From: Hibiscus mutabilis
Lineage: Eukaryota > Streptophyta > Magnoliopsida > Malvales > Malvaceae
Assembly (NCBI GenBank): GCA_019671005.1
Contig: CM033712.1
Span: 72,366,479 to 72,430,478 of the forward strand
Direction of reading: 5' to 3'
DNA: 64,000 nt
Shown here: positions 49,325 through 61,254 of the stretch, one piece after another
Numbering within the stretch: position 1 is the first letter of the stretch
How the letters are laid out: each line of letters begins with the position of its first letter
Notes under the pieces: model-generated
Seen by the model: only the letters and a program-made list of their open reading frames with translations
Database searches by the model: none
What the model was told of the DNA's origin: nothing
Program-made: the position numbers and the translations under genes

Positions 49325-51835
49325 TTTTTTTATCGACAATAAAGTATGATTTTATTAAGGAAAATCATACAATCTGAGACATGGTCATATGCCTCATTAA
49401 AAATCTACCTAAGCCTAAATAGAGGAAAAGAGTATCATATGACCATGTTATACAACGAGTAAAACAAAACACAAACACTGACAAACATTCGAACCAAACA
49501 ACAACAACACCCCAATGTCAATCCCAACAGCAGACGCCCAAAGCCAAAAACAACTTCAATCATCCAACACCCCTTAACTCCAACATCCATCGCAACCGAA
49601 CCAGACCACCCACGGCCACAACCTCTCACAACCCCACACGTTGCAGCAAAACAGTACCATGTCGTAGCTGTCAACCATGATGCCCAAATAAGGCACCCAA
49701 CAACCACACATTACTGTGGCAAGCCAAATGTCTTGGCAAGTTAATTGCCGAGACAACTGGAAGCCCCACATTAGAAAATCCATCCGAGAATATTGACTCC
49801 CTATAGACCCCTTGTTTTGCAAGCACGTTCGCAAAACCAAAACACAAGCTCACCCTAATATGGACCCAACAAACGTTCTACACACCACACAATACACCCT
49901 TAATCACAAAAGACTATCATAAAAGATAAATTGCACCATGGGTAGGGAAAAACATATTGAATCATTCAGGCATTCGAAACCAAGCTATACGAGTTACACC
50001 TCTATTCGCCAATACACTTGCAAACGTGTTATCCTCTCGAGAGATTGAATCACAACCATGTTGTCGTAGTGTCTTCTACACCAGTTTTCGTATCGCCGAA
50101 GAACCTAACCCCCTTGTGTTCCACGACAGCACACGCACCGTGAATCCTAACGCCCCATTTCCCGCTCTTCTATAATCTTTGTAATATCCTTTACAATTTC
50201 CTCATCATTCTCAATAGCGTGAACCCCTATTAATCGACCAAGTTAGACCGTTTCACGTGCCTCCCTTCGGATATCCTCTCGTTGCTGTAACGACTTTAAT
50301 TTATATGTTGGTCCTTTCAGCGAATCCCTAACGTTGCTAACCTTCTTCTAAGATCTTTTTCCTTTTTTGGTTGTTAATTTTTCTATATTTGCATGTTTCT
50401 CTTGCTCAGAGTCCTCAAAATTGAGTACTGCTATAGGCTACACAAGGACATTAAAACTGGTAAGCAATGGCCTACTAACACCCGCCTCTAAATTCACCGA
50501 AGCACATTACACCGTATATTCAAACAATGACATTTCATTCAGCCCCAATCCATTATCCACTCCACGCACCTTCATAGGCTCGACTCTCGACACTAATCTT
50601 ACCTCTTCGTCCGCAGTATGATCCCCCGAATGTGTCATTCCACCGATCACACATTCCTCAACCGATTCTTGTACATTTCACAACTAATTATCTCACCAAT
50701 ACAGTACTATACTAATATCTAATTTTTTGTTGTACATTATCCCTCCAGGGACTAAGCTGCTCAAATGTTACCTCTCTATCACACTCCACATCCTCTCTAT
50801 GCTCACTCGAAGCACAATGCTCGTGCTCCTCACATTCTATTACCTTCTAATCCTTGACACCATCATTGGATTGCAACTCATCATCAACATTCTCCTCATC
50901 AGACTCGCATGCCACTCACAATTGGCACACACTAGTTGTTCTACAGATGGTTCTATCTCTATCACATGTGCTCAAAGTGCCTTGCCATGTACTTGTATTT
51001 CTATAACCTCGTTAATTCGCTCTAATTTTGAGGTCTCAATGAGAATTTGTCCACGTTCGATTGAATGTGGCTCAAGATTTAAGTTATCACATCTGATCAT
51101 ACTTCGTCAAAGTGAAGCCACAATATCAAAAGTCCATCAAGACCATACATGCATCGGCAATCCACTAATCGCTAACCACACACGTCGATTCCTCGAATCC
51201 AAACCAGGTACCTAATTTTGCACACTTGTAAACCATTTATCAAGCGCCATATTGTCGAGAACTCACCTTCTAACCTCTAGACTCGTAAACATTAACAATA
51301 GTCGAGACTCCGCAATACGCAATAATGAAATACCTTCAATCCCTGCCGCCTTTAATTCTCTCGCCAACACTGCAATTCCAATTGGAAACCGACACCACGC
51401 GATCGCACAGCTTTGCAAAACCTCAACTTTATCTGTGGCGATCACGCCCTGTACAGCCTGAATTCGCTTCTCCTTTTGTGCCTCCCTAAACTGCGCCTTC
51501 GACTCTTTCACACTCTTCAACCCCACTCCATCTTTTCGTTTCCAATAGTAATCTCGAGACGCTCTACGGGCAAAGAAGAAAGTAACCTGCGATATCCACT
51601 TACTATGCAAACACTCAATAACCTTTCTAGCCTCTATCTTCGTCCTCATACGAACAAATCCAAATCGTGAACCGTCTCTTGCTCTTTTCATTGGAACAAA
51701 GACATCCATCACTTTTTCGTGCTGATCAAATACCTGCCACACTCCCTTCCAATGAATCTGATCCAAAAGATGACCCACAAAGATAGTCCAGCATCACCGA
51801 CGTCTTTCACTACTCTCGCTCATTTTTTTTATAAT
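49325..51835 (-). mobile_element. Internally deleted LINE
   Basis: On the minus strand: a start codon near 51822, an ORF1-like RRM protein, a linker, the first residues of the ORF2 endonuclease (SWNTRGLG at 50126-50103), then RNase H C-terminal words (FASVLANRGV near 50020-49995 and FANVLAKQGV near 49835-49803), and finally AATAAAATC..CGAT followed by a poly(A) run at 49331-49325. Reverse transcriptase and most of ORF2 are missing. It is inserted into MITE copy A. Confidence 0.7.
50900..51822 (-). pseudogene. LINE ORF1-like RRM protein, broken
   Basis: Begins MSESSERRR, then an in-frame TGA, then an RRM (RNA-recognition motif): FVGHLLDQIHWKGVWQVFD, VMDVFVPMKRARDGSRFGFVRM (RNP1-like RFGFV). 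A second conserved region of the plant LINE ORF1 follows (LLRIAESRLLLMFTS; after a stop, RRVWLAISGLPMHVWS). Further stops follow. Such proteins bind the element's RNA. This copy is not functional. Confidence 0.7.
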
Positions 51836-52414
51836 TTTCAAACCAAATCTGTTAACTTATGGTACTTACCTAACTTCACTTATTGATTTCAATTCTTGTA
51901 TCACAATCACATGGGATATAAAGAATATACCACTATATTTTTGTTGTTTATCAAATCAAATGATAATAGTGAAAGAAGAAGTTGACCTATTTGAAATCGA
52001 GCCCCCTTTAATACAATTTAATTAATTATTAAATTTAAATTCAAATACAAATATAAATGTGTGAGAATAAAAAATAAAAACAAAAATACTAGTTTACAAA
52101 TGTCACAATGTAAATAGGTGAAGAATTAAAATAAAAAATGTTAAATTTAAGTTATTTGGAGATTTTTTATAATTGTTAAGGGTAAAAGGGTCTTTATAGC
52201 TCTTATGTCAAAACCTCTAATCTAAAAAGCTCAGATTAGCTGCTTTTTCAAAATTAGAGGTTTCACCACAATCTGTCATTCACCAAACATCCAAATTAGC
52301 ATATTTAACCGGTTAAACCTCTAATATTAACCCAAACCTCTAACTTTGGCTCAAACCGCTATTTACCAAACATGGCAAAAAGTTAAGACTAAATTGTAAA
52401 AGGAAAAGTTTGGC

Positions 52415-53144
52415 CCTATTTGGTAATTAGCGGATAGCTGATTACATTAGCTGATAGTATTAGCTGATTTGACTAGCGGATTACATTAACTGATTGTATA
52501 AAAGTGTTTGGTAAAATTAACTGATAGCTGATAGTTGTTTGATTATTTGAACAAGCAAAATGACATATAAGGGCTTGATTATATTTGATACTTGTATGAA
52601 TAATTTATTAGCTATTAACATTTTGTATCTATTAATATTAATTAGATTATGAAAATTAATTTTTTTAATATCATTACTGAGTATATACGAGGATGTACAT
52701 ATTAATTTTTTATTTGTGAAATTATCTTTTTAATATAATTTTAATAATTATTAAATTTAGATGTATATATTAATTGTTTATCTAAGAACTTATATTTTGA
52801 ATATAATTTTATTAATTATTAAATTTATATGTATTTATTAATTTATATATTAATTTCTTATTTATGAAATTATTTTTTAATTTTATTAGTTAATCAAATT
52901 TATGTTATTTAGAGAAATTTTTTATAATTATCAAGGATAAAATAGTCATTACAAATCTTTTATTCAAACCTCTAACTCAAAAAGCTTCTAAAATGAGCTT
53001 TTTAAAAACGAAAAGTTTCACCTCAATCCGCTATTATAATTCTTTATTTACCAAGCATCTGAATTAGCAGATTTGACTGGTCAAACCTCTAAAAATGTTT
53101 CAAACCTCTTATTTAATCTCAAAAAGCTGTTTACCAAACAAGAC
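52415..53144. mobile_element. MITE copy B
   Basis: About 730 bp with inverted ends (GGCCCTATTTGGTAATTAGC on the left; GCTGTTTACCAAACAAGACC on the right). It shares long words with copy A (AACTGATAGCTGATAGTTGTTTGATTATT, then CAAGCAAAATGACATATAA). No coding capacity. Confidence 0.7.
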
Positions 53145-53529
53145 CTTTCTTTTTAAAAAAATGAAACTAAAATTACATATTTATTCGAGTTACTTGTGAC
53201 ATATTTTATCATTTAAATTTTATTTAAAAAATTTAATTGAATTTATAAACAATTTAATTTTTGTACCTGGTCAAATTAATTTGAATTAATTCAAATTCTA
53301 TAAGTAAAGATACAAGTGGGTTTGAATTTCCTTATATTTGAATTAATTCAATTTGTATCGACAGATAGAAGAAAGCTCAATTATAGATAAAAGGTCTACC
53401 TTAAAAGTGTTAATGGACTGGGCCAAATTTCATTTATAAGAATTTCTAGGCTTGAATCTGAGCCCAACCCAATTCATCATAATATCCATTAATAATTAAA
53501 TTTAAATAAAATACATATTTAAATTATGG

Positions 53530-53814
53530 GGGAAATTTTTTTTATCTTAATTTTAGGGTTTATGGGTCTAAGTTATTGTTTAGGGGTTTAAGTTTAAGGG
53601 TTTAAAATGTAAGATTTGTTGTTAGAGTTTAGGGTTTAAGTTTTATAGTAATATGGTTAGTAATTTAGGTTTTAACCTATAAAACCTAAATTCTAACCAC
53701 AACCCTTAAATTCTAAACTCATAAACTTTTAACTCTAAACTAAATTCATAAATTTAAAACTAAGATGCTTGCAAGAATGTTTTATTTCCACTACTCTTGC
53801 ATGATATAATTACC
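53530..53814. repeat. Telomere-motif MITE, copy 2
   Basis: Palindromic around GGTTTTAACCTATAAAACC, with TTTAGGG/TTTAAGGG words on the left and CCCTTAAA/CTCTAAAC on the right, ending TTGCATGATATAATTACC. It is the same family as 31248-31629, but the left terminus is shortened. Confidence 0.65.
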
Positions 53815-54199
53815 TTTAAATTATTTATTTTTGTCCCATCAAGAATCTAAACTCAAGCTTGAATCCAACCACCTGATCATCCCATGAGCAAATCCAGTCT
53901 TCCTTAATCTCATATATATAAACTTATCTTTTTTCCAAGTGAATCTAGTTCTTTTGAATGTCTCTTGAGTGTTTAGGTTAATTTAATAATTTTAAATTAA
54001 TCTATCATTTAAGATCGTTCAATTTATTCAACTAAAAATTGTGTATATGTCAATGACATCACACAATTTAAATGGTTTCATCATTCTCCATAAATAACAT
54101 GTATCATAGTTCACGAGGTCTAGCAGTGCCAAAGTGCAAATTCTAGAGTTTCTTTGGTCGCATTTTATGATTCTATTTGACATATAGATGATATTTCGT
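53815..54199. other. Intergenic
   Basis: AT-rich, no gene or RNA recognised. Confidence 0.4.
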
Positions 54200-54530
54200 G
54201 ACTTAAAAAAACCAAAGCTAAACTATAAAATAAGTATCTAAATTATTTTTTTAATAAGTGTTTAAAGTATTTTTTTAACTAAAATAGGTGTTTAGACTTT
54301 TATTTTGACTTATTTTAAAGTCAATTTTGACACTTACTTGGGCACCTATTTCAACTAAAAATAAAAGTTAAACACCTATTTCAATCAAAAAATACTTTAG
54401 ACATCTGTTTTAGCCAAAAATAAAACTTTAAGTATTTATTTCAGCTAAAAAATATTTTAGGCACCCATTACAAAAAATAAACAAATTTGGACATTTATTT
54501 TGTAGTTAAGCCAAAATTGAATATAAAAAA
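54200..54530. repeat. Foldback repeat
   Basis: Left words (CTAAACTATAAAATAAGTATCTAAA, ..GGTGTTTAGACTTTTATTTT) are complementary to right words (AAAATAAAAGTTAAACACC.., ACATTTATTTTGTAGTTAAG), giving a roughly 330-bp hairpin built of repeated units of about 35 bp. Confidence 0.55.
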
Positions 54531-56001
54531 AGGCCCAATTTTTTTCTGTCTGAATATGATGAACCGAAGAGAAGAGGAGAGAAAAGAAGAAAGAAAAAAA
54601 AAGAAAAACTTGGAATTCTAAAAGATTACAATAAGATTGGCTTAATGGAGGGAGGGGGGGGGGGGGGAGATATGCATGTTATGGTGTTGGAAATCATGTG
54701 CCTCTTCTTACAGAAGGAAGTGAAATTTGAAACAAAGGCCCCATCCCCAACGTCAACTTGCTCTATCTGGTCTGGTTTCTGGTCCCCAATCTGCAGAAAA
54801 TATTAGGTAAAATTCTTTCATTACAACCTTCAAATCTTGATAGCTGTACACCATTCACGCACAACATGACTAACTAAAACAAAAGCAAGCGAGCAATAAG
54901 CTTTCCCCACTCCTCTTCTCTCACATATGTGGAGAAACACCAACCTCAAAATCAAAGACGAAATTAAGATTCAACTATGAAGGAGGCATTTTGATTAATT
55001 TTGAAATAAAAAACGTTTTAAAAGTAATTAAATTATAAAAAAAATATGAGAGCTAATGTTTAATTTTACAAATTTTAAAATTAAAAAGTAATTAAACCAA
55101 AAAAATAAGGAGACACGATATAAATTCATTAATTTTAATTGATATGGTCATAAAAAATATAAATAAAAAATGTGCTTATAATTATTCTAAAACAATTAGT
55201 GACCTACAATACAATGAATTCATCAGGGTTAGGAGCAATTGTCCCACTTATCTTGTATGTGACTCTATCTCTGTTCAAAATAAATAAAACACATTTTTTA
55301 AAAGTATTTCTAATGAAAATTAAAAGAGAAATTAAAGAAAATATAAGTTTATGTTAAATATGTCTGCAATTACGATAAAAACGAAAATTTTATATTTGTG
55401 GAACATGCCTATTGCACTGCCGACCTCTACATGGGGAATTCAATGCATACTTTGTTTGAGGGCCTACACCACCCCAAAGCATATGCCAATTGCCAGATAT
55501 TTCAATTTTGGTACCTCCAAATCCAATGGGCAATCTCTTTCATTGTCTGCACTTGTCCGGTGGGTACACCAACTGAAAACTGCATTAACGGTCAGACACT
55601 TCTTTACATTCCTCTTGAAGAATAATCTGAACTCGAATTCATCTGATCATTTTGAGCATAAATTCACCATGAAAATCAATAGTTTTAACCCAAAGTGAAA
55701 CTAACCCTCCAATGAACTTTATAGTTGATTGTTCTTTCAATTTAGTTGGGAGAGTAGCTCGACAAATTCGGATCCTGTAACGGAATCATGTTCGGTTGCT
55801 GCATGAAAGATGAATTCTCTCTCATTGTAGTCCATGTGGGAATACTAAATGGTTACATTTTTTGTTCTTAAACAAGCAAAGAATTGAATGGAAAAGAAAA
55901 TGAAAATCTAACTCATGCAATGATCTTAAAACACCAGCAGAGTTTGTATCATAGTTAAATAGAGATGCTTAAAAATCAGGTAGCATCATAATTTGCTGCA
56001 G
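54531..56001. other. Intergenic; G-run; unidentified island
   Basis: Purine-rich DNA, then a 14-base G run at 54654-54667, then a modestly complex segment (54680-54960). At 55380-55640 the base composition becomes gene-like on both strands with short open frames but no recognisable domain and no consistent splice pattern. The right end (about 55700-56001) is probably the 3' UTR of the guanylate kinase gene. Confidence 0.4.
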
Positions 56002-58349
56002 TTAGCTCGGTTTATGAATCCCATTTAAGCAATCCGAAATCGAATCAATGGTGTAAACATTCAGTGCTCTTGTCCGACCGGGAGCTCCGCCTTTAAGCAA
56101 GGATACATCGAGAACGATCCTAAATAAACAAACACAAAATCTTAGTCAAGTACCTGAGTAATTCATGAGAGCTTAATATTAAATATGAAATATGAACTTA
56201 CAAGTTCTTTGTTGCGTTTCCTGATTCCAGAGTCTCAGGCTTAATGACAATCTTATTATCGATCTTCGACACCGAATGGTTCGAAGACAAATCAATCCCA
56301 TTGGGGGCTGCATTTGAGGTTTTAAATACATTGTTAGTCCATTTGCATTGAAAGGAATAGAGAAAATAGTAATCAAAAGGTATTCTTCTTACAAGGTTTA
56401 GGGTTAATCGGTGTGCTTCCATCTAGTCCCAGAAGTTTCTATAACAAAAACCGAACTCATCAGATCGGGGTATGCGAAAGAACTAATCCGCTTGGAAAGG
56501 GATTACAGAAGAATTAAAGATGCATATGATGGTTCAAGGGAAAGAGAAGTCACCTTAAGATTCTCATAACACTTCTCGAGGTTATCATTACATAATATAT
56601 GATCAAAGATGCCTGAGGATTTCCCTTGGTCGATTTCTGCCTTGGCATTCCGGAGGCGCTTTTGGATTTGCTCCTCAGTTTCAGTCCCCCTATTTACAAC
56701 ACTTCTACATGTAAAAAAACTAGGAAAATAATATAATGACAGAAAACATCAAATGGAAAGTTTGGTTTCACCTTAAACGGAGTCTCTCCTCAAGTTCCGA
56801 CATTGAGGGTGGACTGATAAAGATGAAAACGGCATCAAGCGAACTGGCCCTCACCGACTTTGCTCCTTGAACATCAATGTCAAGAATGCACCTCTATATA
56901 ATCGAGGGCAGAAAACAGAAACATCAATGTTGCGAAGAGAGAATTTGAGGAACAAAATGCTATATTCACAAGAAATACAACTTCAAATCCAAAACCAATG
57001 TTGCATCATCAAGCGCAATGTTGGTACTGATTCAATAGTCCAGAACAATGAGTATCCGATGTGCAACTCGTGGGGCATCCCATATAATCACTATTAACCG
57101 AATTATATAGGGGATGGCTTTTACCTTTCCCGAGTCTGCTACTGCCTCAACTGCTTCGATACTGGTTCCATAGAGATTTCCATGAACGGAAGCAAACTCG
57201 AGGAATTTCCCATCTTTTATATCTTTCTCCATTATACTTTGCTCAGTAAAATGGTAATGAACTCCATTCTTCTCTGTACCCCTTGGTGCACGGGTCGTAT
57301 GGCTGACAGAGAATCCAAACAAGGATGGGAATTCCTTCATAAGCATGTTTATTAATGTCCCCTTACCAACTCCGGAAGGACCACTGATAACAACCGGCTT
57401 CTCGGCATCACCTCTCACACCCTTGCTCCAGACAACAACTTCAGTCACCGAAGCTTTTTTCTGTTGCTTAACATACTCGGTGTCCACCTAACAATATTTC
57501 AAACAGATCAAACACAATATTCAAAATGTACTAAATGCCAAAGAGAAATGAATTATTCCGAACCATAGTTAACCTAGAACGATCTTAAGCTTTCAAAATA
57601 CCCACCTCAAGAAACCAAATGCAGTCATCAGGGGTGGAACCACGAATGATAATCATTATTCGATCTTCATTCAAGAGGACGGCTGTATGGCCTTCATATG
57701 GCTTTGGTTTCGTTCCCAGCACCATAGGAATCACCCTGAAAATATTACCAGAAACATTTTAACTCCACAACTCTAAACTAACACTTGGAGAAAAAAACTG
57801 TTGCTAGAACCATAGAGCCACCCGCAAGGATTCAGATTCCGATTTGCAGTAAATATCGACAGTAAATACCGAGACGACGCCGTAAAAAAAAGTTCTCAAC
57901 ATCAACTAACCATTTCCCTCTAGACTTGTCATAAATATGAACCTCAAGGGATGATGTAGAATCATTGTTATTGCAACCAATCACAAACTGCCAACGAGAG
58001 ATCCAAAACAAATCCTCAATCAAAAAGAAAGGTGATTGAAACATATTAACAAACATAATAAAGACAGACAAATCAGAAATCACTTTATGAGGACAAACAC
58101 CAAATTTAGGCATTAGAACAGCTTACTGTCTTGTCCCCAACATCAGTAGATGTCTCAAAGCCTTTGGATCTTAAACCAAATCCATTTGAAAATCTCTCTT
58201 TTAGATCCTCAACACACAATGCTGGGGCTTCTCCCTGATGATCATAACATAAACCAAAAAAACAAATCAAATCACAATAAAGCTTACTTTTTTATCCATA
58301 TGTATATATGTATATGTATACATATATGATGGTTTTAATGGCTCACCAT
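56002..58349 (-). CDS. GK-1: Guanylate kinase, two-domain plant type
   Basis: Ten coding exons, all with GT-AG borders: 58349-58347, 58234-58127, 57987-57911, 57735-57606, 57487-57125, 56893-56772, 56689-56554, 56438-56393, 56307-56202 and 56119-56002. Together they give 402 residues. The N-terminal about 105 residues form the plant-specific Kelch/galactose-oxidase-like part (VIGCNNND..VHIYDKSRGKW, MIIIRGSTPDDCIWFLEVD). The kinase follows, with P-loop GPSGVGKG at about 142-149, GMP-binding SHTTRAPR and a TYR/His-rich segment, RCILDIDVQGAKSVR, and FIFISPPSMSELEERL. The C-terminal extension ends with GGAPGRTRAL, conserved in plant AGK1/AGK2. It phosphorylates GMP to GDP in cytosol/nucleus. The first coding exon contributes only ATG. 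A 5' UTR intron (donor AAAG|GTATGA near 58794) and a TATAAAA at 59098-59092 are plausible but inferred. Confidence 0.92.
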
Positions 58350-60307
58350 GGAGAACAAATGCCTCCAAAACAATATTCAGCCTGGTCAATAGACAAGGAG
58401 AGACAAGGGATCAAACTAAAATAACTCAAATTTCTTGGATCTATCATACAATGTAAGGTAAAAAGATTGAAAATAACACATAATGGATTACATAGGACTA
58501 ACAGGAGAAATTAGACTCCCAAATGAAAACCCAGATTTCAATCTAAAACATTACAATGCAGAACACCAAAAGTATAAACAGACAAGGAAAAAAAGCAACA
58601 ACAAAACAGAGAAACAAGCTACAAAATCATGTTTCAGTCGGTTTTCATGTCGAAATTCAAACAACCCATATCTCAAAAACCAGAAAAAAGATAAGAACAC
58701 AAAAGAAAATCCATGTGTTGATGCAACGACAGAACCAAAAAAGAAAATCAAAGAGGAAACAAAAAGGATATAGACACCAAAGTTCATACCTTTGATACTA
58801 TTTTTAGAAGGGTGGGAATCAAAATCAAAACTTTATATTGGTTAGGCAGATTATGCAAGCAAAAAGGGGCAATTATAATAAAAGAATATGGAAAAAGAAA
58901 GGGTTTTGCTTCAAATTGATGATCTCCTTTTTAAAGTTATCAATTTAAGGCCAAAGTATGGGGAACTTGGGGAGTGTCAAATCAAAACAAAAACTTGGAA
59001 ATGAAAAAGAAATGAATTTTAAATAAAATAAAAGAGATGGAGGAGGTAGGTTGAAGAAGTTAACAATAACTCTTCAAACCCATTTCTTTGTTTTATATTT
59101 ATGAAGAGCGAAGTTTCCTCTTTGGTCGCATTCAATTCACGGAAAGCAATAAAGGTGGCTCTAATTCTCTTGTAAGGTGCGTGTGAAGCTTCGTTTTTTT
59201 CTAAAATAAATTAATACATTTATTATTATATTATGTGCTTGTGTGTTTTTTAAATTGTTTTTTCTTTCGGAATTCAAGGAATCTATATTCCTAAGATTGG
59301 GATTTATATTTAAATACTCTTTCTTAGATGTTGAATTTATTTATTATTTATTAAATTTGAATAATAGTATTTTGATATAAATTAATAATATTATTGATCC
59401 AACAACAAAGTTAATTCAAGTGTGTGACACGAATTAGTCTAAATTAGTTAGAGCACAAAAATTCATAAAATATTTATGTTTATTGTGTCAGACATTTTAT
59501 TTTTAATGTTTAATTTTATTTTGATTAATGAGTTATGTTAAAAAAATTAAAATTAAATATTAACGAAATTTTAATTCAATTGACATTATTATTATTATTA
59601 TTATTATAACATTGTTAAAAATGTAAATTTAAATGTGTTTAAACATATAATTACTTATAATTTAAAAGTTTAAACATGGTAGATTAGATTAGTCATTGTA
59701 AAAAATACTTTTCAAAAGAATAAATTGTTAAGAAATCCTTATTTAGTTATCTAAATTCATAATCGATAATTTTTTTTTATATATTTGGTCCTCAATTTAA
59801 AATTATATATGAACTTCGATTATGTTATTCAAAATATAATGTAATATATTAACTTTGATCTGGTATGATTATACACATTAAATTTTAACTTTAATGAATT
59901 AAACTTTGATTATGATCTAATTGTATACTTTTAAAAACAAATAAATCTAATTATGTTCATTTTAAGTAAATATAATTACAAGTATATGCAATAAGAAAAA
60001 AAAATATAATAGAATTGAAATTCTACGTTTACGATTGTACAAGTACAAAATTCATACATGTTAAATCAATACTTCATGTGTATTTTTTAAAATTTATCAT
60101 ATAAAAACCAGATGGAACATTTAAATATATGCAACTGATCCATCATCAATTACTAGAAAACATTTAATGTTTTTTGTTTAATATGATTTTATAATTTAAT
60201 CACTCCCATCATTTAAGAGTATGAGTCCAAAATAAATATTTTCAATATAATTTGAAAATATATTTTGAAAACAAATCAAATATATAATTTAATATAATAT
60301 TTATATG
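58350..60307. other. 5' UTR/promoter of guanylate kinase and AT-rich DNA
   Basis: 58350-59060 probably holds the leader and a leader intron of the guanylate kinase gene, and 59060-59300 its promoter. Small open frames at 58483-58795 fall there and have no family pattern. Beyond 59300 the DNA is AT-rich with a (TTA)n run near 59588-59607. Confidence 0.45.
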
Positions 60308-60567
60308 AGAAAATATCTCATGCACTGATGGTGAATTTTTTTCCTACAAGTGTCCAGATTTAAGGGGTTAGAGATCTATTTGGAGTTTAGGGTTTATAGT
60401 TTAAAATTTTATGGATTGTAGTTAGAATCTAAGGTAATTTGTTAGGATTTAGGTTTTAACATATAAACTCTATATTCTAACCACAGTCCATAAAATTATA
60501 AGTAAATAAACCTAAACCCCTAATCTAGATCTTTAACCCCTAAAATTAGTGCATAGTATAATTACCC
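60308..60567. repeat. Telomere-motif MITE, copy 3
   Basis: Ends near CTCATGCACTGATGG on the left and AATTAGTGCATAGTATAATTACCC on the right, with TTTAGGGTTTATAG, GATTTAGGTTTTAACATATAAA and CCTAAACCCCTAAT inside, arranged as a palindrome. It is a degenerate member of the family at 31248-31629. Confidence 0.65.
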
Positions 60568-60659
60568 TATTTATATTATTTGAATTTTTTCCATCCATAA
60601 ATCGAAAGATATTAAATGTTTAAATATATTCAATTTTATATTCTCATATATATTATACC

Positions 60660-60870
60660 TAAGGGTGTAAATGAGACGAGATAGATCGCGAGTTACTCGA
60701 GTTCGACACGAACAAAGCTCGACTTGATTGGACTCGAGCTCGGTTTGAGTTCTTAACGAGCCGAGTTGAGCTAGTCGATATGCGACTCAAAAAGCTCACG
60801 AGCTACTCAAAAATATAATATATTATTTTTTTTAATTTAAAGTGAACTAAAATGTACGTTGATTGGATAA

Positions 60871-60910
<40 letters not shown>

Positions 60911-61246
60911 TTTGGGTTTCTATATATGTTTATTTCTTCTTTTTAGTCTAAACAGGGTACGTTGTTGTTGGTTTGTATGGAGGTTCTTTTGGATGAATAA
61001 AACAAACATTTATTCTAAATAATAATAATAATAGTAATAATTATGTTGAACAAATCCATCTAACAATTATTATTATTATGAATAAGATAATAAATGAGAC
61101 GAGACATACAACGAGTTACTCGAGTTTGATTCGGTTAAAATTCAGTTAATATTTAATTTAATTAAACTTGACTCTCACTTAAATTTTTAACTAGCCGAGT
61201 CAAAATCAGTACTATTTAAACTCAATTTAACTCATTTATACCCCTA
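60660..61246. mobile_element. hAT-like MITE, 587 bp, perfect 8-bp TSD
   Basis: Begins TAAGGGTGTAAATGAG and ends CTCATTTATACCCCTA, flanked by identical 8-bp repeats ATTATACC (60652-60659 and 61247-61254). Internal words with GAGCTCG and CGAGTTACTCGAG repeats are typical of a common plant hAT-type MITE. An (AAT)n microsatellite at 60873-60910 lies inside. Confidence 0.85.
60873..60910. repeat. (AAT)n microsatellite
   Basis: About twelve uninterrupted AAT/ATA repeats within the hAT-like MITE. Confidence 0.9.
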
Positions 61247-61254
61247 ATTATACC

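Larger units (their letters stand above)
49013..52375. mobile_element. MITE copy A, interrupted by a LINE
   Basis: Left end (GTCGTGTTTGACAATTATCGG, then TTAGCTGATTTGACTA and AAAAGTGTTTGGTAAAATTAACT) and right end (AAACCTCTAA ... CGCTATTTACCAAACATGGC) match the compact copy B at 52415-53144. A LINE of about 2.5 kb lies between them. Terminal repeats of the 'TGTTTGGTAA' type are common in plant hAT-like MITEs; no clear TSD could be read. Confidence 0.6.

Noticed and set aside
58483..58795. Open frames on both strands just upstream of guanylate kinase
   Set aside because: Lys/Asn-rich and Phe-rich low-complexity translations, and position in the probable leader intron.
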